Positions 6,127 to 7,736 of a DNA stretch of 7,736 nt are shown piece by piece; position 1 is the stretch's first letter; every line of letters starts with the position of its first letter. A program made the position numbers and the translations under genes. Source of the DNA: a candidate division CSSED10-310 bacterium (GTDB lineage: Bacteria > CSSED10-310 > JAFGDC01); the NCBI GenBank assembly GCA_016932295.1, contig JAFGDC010000170.1, positions 1 through 7,736 of the forward strand, given 5' to 3'. Below the pieces are notes generated by a model, which saw only the letters and a list, made by a program, of their open reading frames with translations, was not told the origin of the DNA and searched no databases.

Positions 6127-6782
6127 ACCTGCCCACTTCCTTTCACCTCCGTGCACAGCACCTTGCCCAACACCCATGCACGATCATACAATACACCGCT
6201 GCGACTATCCCAACTCGCATCGCGGTTGTCGCCCAACAGAAACAACCGATTCTCGGGGATTTCAGTCGGGGCGAGCGCATCCCGCTCGGAGAAGAAGGCC
6301 GGCAGTGATGCGCCGGGTGCGGCGCCACCTGGATCAACCTCCCATAAGTCTTCATTAATGTACACTTTCTTGTCCCGAATTTCCACCACATCACCAGGCA
6401 ACCCCACCACGCGCTTTACCAACACGTGCACAGGCACCCGGTCCGATCTCAGCATCCTGGCCAGTTCCCAACGTATCTCCCGACCCAGCGAGCCCGGTTC
6501 TTGAGCGTAGTACCTTACTGCCACAATGTCGCCGCGGCCGGGCTCGGCGAACCTCACGAGATATATTCTAGTTAAGGGCAGCCGAATCCCGTACGCCAAC
6601 TTCCACAGCCAGACAATCCTACCCGCCGGTACCACCGGCGCCATGGAATCAGAGATCACCCGAAGCGGTTGCAACGCCAGCGCCTCGATCAACAGCAGCA
6701 AGGCAAGCGCCATTACCACCCACCACAATATCCACGTCAGGCGCGGGTGCTGTGCTATCCCATCCACCACGACCACCCTCAT
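6090..6782 (-). CDS. lepB: Signal peptidase I
   Basis: Membrane-bound serine/lysine protease (family S26) that removes Sec and Tat signal peptides on the periplasmic side of the inner membrane. From the chosen ATG 6782 it has 230 residues. There is one strong membrane segment (about 16-38), then the catalytic serine in SDSMAP (Ser46), the general-base lysine in VKRVVGLPGD (Lys123) and the box E motif GDNRDASWDSR (184-194). The first serine-box Gly seen in many members is Asp here. The start ATG overlaps the stop of the ROK gene as ATGA, with GGAAAGG five bases upstream; an in-frame ATG at 6800 is possible but has a weaker site. Only one N-terminal membrane helix is obvious, unlike the two of the E. 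coli enzyme. It may be the housekeeping enzyme or a copy dedicated to cargo of the adjacent secretion system. It does not replace prepilin peptidase, which is a different family. Confidence 0.95.
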   Translation of the reverse strand: MRVVVVDGIAQHPRLTWILWWVVMALALLLLIEALALQPLRVISDSMAPVVPAGRIVWLWKLAYGIRLPLTRIYLVRFAEPGRGDIVAVRYYAQEPGSLGREIRWELARMLRSDRVPVHVLVKRVVGLPGDVVEIRDKKVYINEDLWEVDPGGAAPGASLPAFFSERDALAPTEIPENRLFLLGDNRDASWDSRSGVLYDRAWVLGKVLCTEVKGSGQVWWRMGLSTMKR

Positions 6783-7687
6783 ACCAGCCTTTCCATGCAT
6801 AGCCGAACCGCACCCGACAATCCCGGTTCGTCCAGCTCCGCACGGACCACATTCAACCTTCGCCAGCCGTGATGATTTCTACCCGCGAGTTCATCCCGGA
6901 TGGGAGCGAGAAGCACTTCTCCGGCGCCGCTGAGCCCTCCGGCTATCACCGCCAGCCTGACATCCAGGAGCCTTGCGACATTGTACAGGCCAATCCCTAT
7001 CGCCCTGCCGGCGGTTTCGAAGATAGCGGCGGCCCGGAGGTCGCCCGCCGTGGCGGCCGCCGCCAGTCTTTCAGGCGCATCCTGCCCAGTATTGCCAACA
7101 ATCGCACCGGCCGATTTCACCATAGCCCGGGAAGATGCATACGCCTCGATGCAGCCCCGATTGCCGCAGGAACACAATGGACCGGCGCGATCGATGCACA
7201 TGTGGCCGAATTCTGCACCCACCCCATCCGCGCCGGCCGCCAGTTTTCCATCCAGGATGAGCCCGGAGCCGATGCCGGTTCCAACGGTGACAACCAGGTA
7301 TGAACCGAAGCCTCGCGCGGCTCCCAGCCATCCTTCTCCGAGCGCGGCTGCATCCGCGTCGTTGATCAGCGCTACGGGTATGCCAAGCACTCCGGAAAGC
7401 CTCTCCACCACGGGATAATCCCGCAGCCGCGGCAGGTTGGGAGGAGCCAGAATGATACCCCGCCTCATGTCCAGAGGGCCAGGTGCCGCGATACCCACCG
7501 CAGCCACATCATGACCCGAGGCCAGCCATCGGCTCACGATATCGAGCAGCATGCCGGTAAGTTCCCCGCCGTCGATCCCCGGTTCGGTCTTCGTAATATG
7601 CTTCTCCACCACCCGGCCCTGCGCGGTGACGAGCGCCACGCGAAGGTTGGTGGCGCCCATGTCGACGGCGGCGATCAGGCTTCTCAT
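6779..7687 (-). CDS. ROK-family sugar kinase, probable glucokinase
   Basis: A cytoplasmic 302-residue ROK kinase, expected to phosphorylate glucose or a related hexose or amino sugar with ATP. Motifs in order: phosphate-binding DMGATN (9-14), catalytic Asp110 in NDADAAALGE, GTGIGSG (136-142), the sugar-binding EFGH (159-162), and the zinc site CSCGNRGC (Cys172, Cys174, Cys179, with His162). A second nucleotide motif AGGLSGAG lies at 249-256. There is no N-terminal helix-turn-helix, so it is a kinase, not a NagC/XylR-type repressor. ATG 7687 is chosen because it starts just before the first family strand; a TTG at 7720 would add 11 residues without family support. No Shine-Dalgarno sequence is visible, but the start overlaps a possible upstream stop as ATGA. 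It shares an ATGA junction with lepB. Glucokinase is the likeliest role; N-acetylglucosamine, mannose or fructose kinase cannot be excluded. Confidence 0.93.
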   Translation of the reverse strand: MRSLIAAVDMGATNLRVALVTAQGRVVEKHITKTEPGIDGGELTGMLLDIVSRWLASGHDVAAVGIAAPGPLDMRRGIILAPPNLPRLRDYPVVERLSGVLGIPVALINDADAAALGEGWLGAARGFGSYLVVTVGTGIGSGLILDGKLAAGADGVGAEFGHMCIDRAGPLCSCGNRGCIEAYASSRAMVKSAGAIVGNTGQDAPERLAAAATAGDLRAAAIFETAGRAIGIGLYNVARLLDVRLAVIAGGLSGAGEVLLAPIRDELAGRNHHGWRRLNVVRAELDEPGLSGAVRLCMERLV

Positions 7688-7736
7688 GGGAACGCAACAG
7701 CCGGCGATGGAAATGGACAAGGCGGCATCACCAGGG
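7684..7736 (-). CDS. Possible 3' end of an upstream operon gene, cut by the window edge
   Basis: One reading frame runs open from the right edge and ends at a TGA that overlaps the kinase start as ATGA. The last residues read LVMPPCPFPSPAVAFP. The overlap is identical in form to the kinase/lepB junction, which suggests a real upstream gene. Seventeen codons identify no family, so this is an inference from spacing only. Confidence 0.3.
   Translation of the reverse strand, partial: LVMPPCPFPSPAVAFP

Noticed and set aside
5845..6504. A 219-codon plus-strand open frame across the propeller/lepB junction
   Set aside because: It spans the antisense of two well-supported genes and its translation is low-complexity (rich in Arg, Ser, Pro, His, Thr) without motifs.

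Overview
The window is one compact, co-directional gene cluster on the minus strand (read from right to left) of a moderately GC-rich bacterium. A type II secretion (T2SS)-like pseudopilus assembly module and a type I signal peptidase point to a Gram-negative, double-membrane organism, probably from a lineage outside the well-studied enterobacterial T2SS models. The sequence alone does not fix the phylum.

In transcription order the layout is: the possible last codons of an unidentified upstream gene (right edge); a ROK-family sugar kinase; signal peptidase I (lepB); a membrane-anchored protein with a PEGA-like domain and an eight-bladed PQQ-like beta-propeller; a 115-residue single-pass membrane protein; a GspG-type major pseudopilin; the GspE assembly ATPase; the GspF inner-membrane platform protein; a second, divergent GspG-like pseudopilin; and possibly the first codons of another gene at the left edge. 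Junctions are stop/start overlaps or gaps of 2 to 10 bases. The only real intergenic gap is 61 bases, between the propeller gene and the small membrane protein. The whole block therefore looks like part of one long operon whose promoter and terminator lie outside the window.

The core (GspG, GspE, GspF, second GspG-like protein) would form the ATPase, platform and fibre parts of a T2SS or T4P-like machine. No secretin (GspD), GspC, GspL/GspM, minor pseudopilins H-K or prepilin peptidase lies in the window; they may lie downstream or elsewhere. The unusual content is what is attached to the core: a bitopic periplasmic propeller protein with a repetitive (LVPG)4 tail, a small membrane protein with a DUF4845-like outline next to lepB, and a second pseudopilin with a four-residue leader, Ala at the cleavage site and an EF-hand-like loop. 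The most interesting hypothesis is that the propeller and small membrane protein are accessory parts of this secretion machine. The ROK kinase is more likely a metabolic passenger.

The plus strand carries no gene I can support; its open frames are antisense shadows of the minus-strand genes. I see no tRNA, rRNA, CRISPR array, insertion sequence or convincing terminator.
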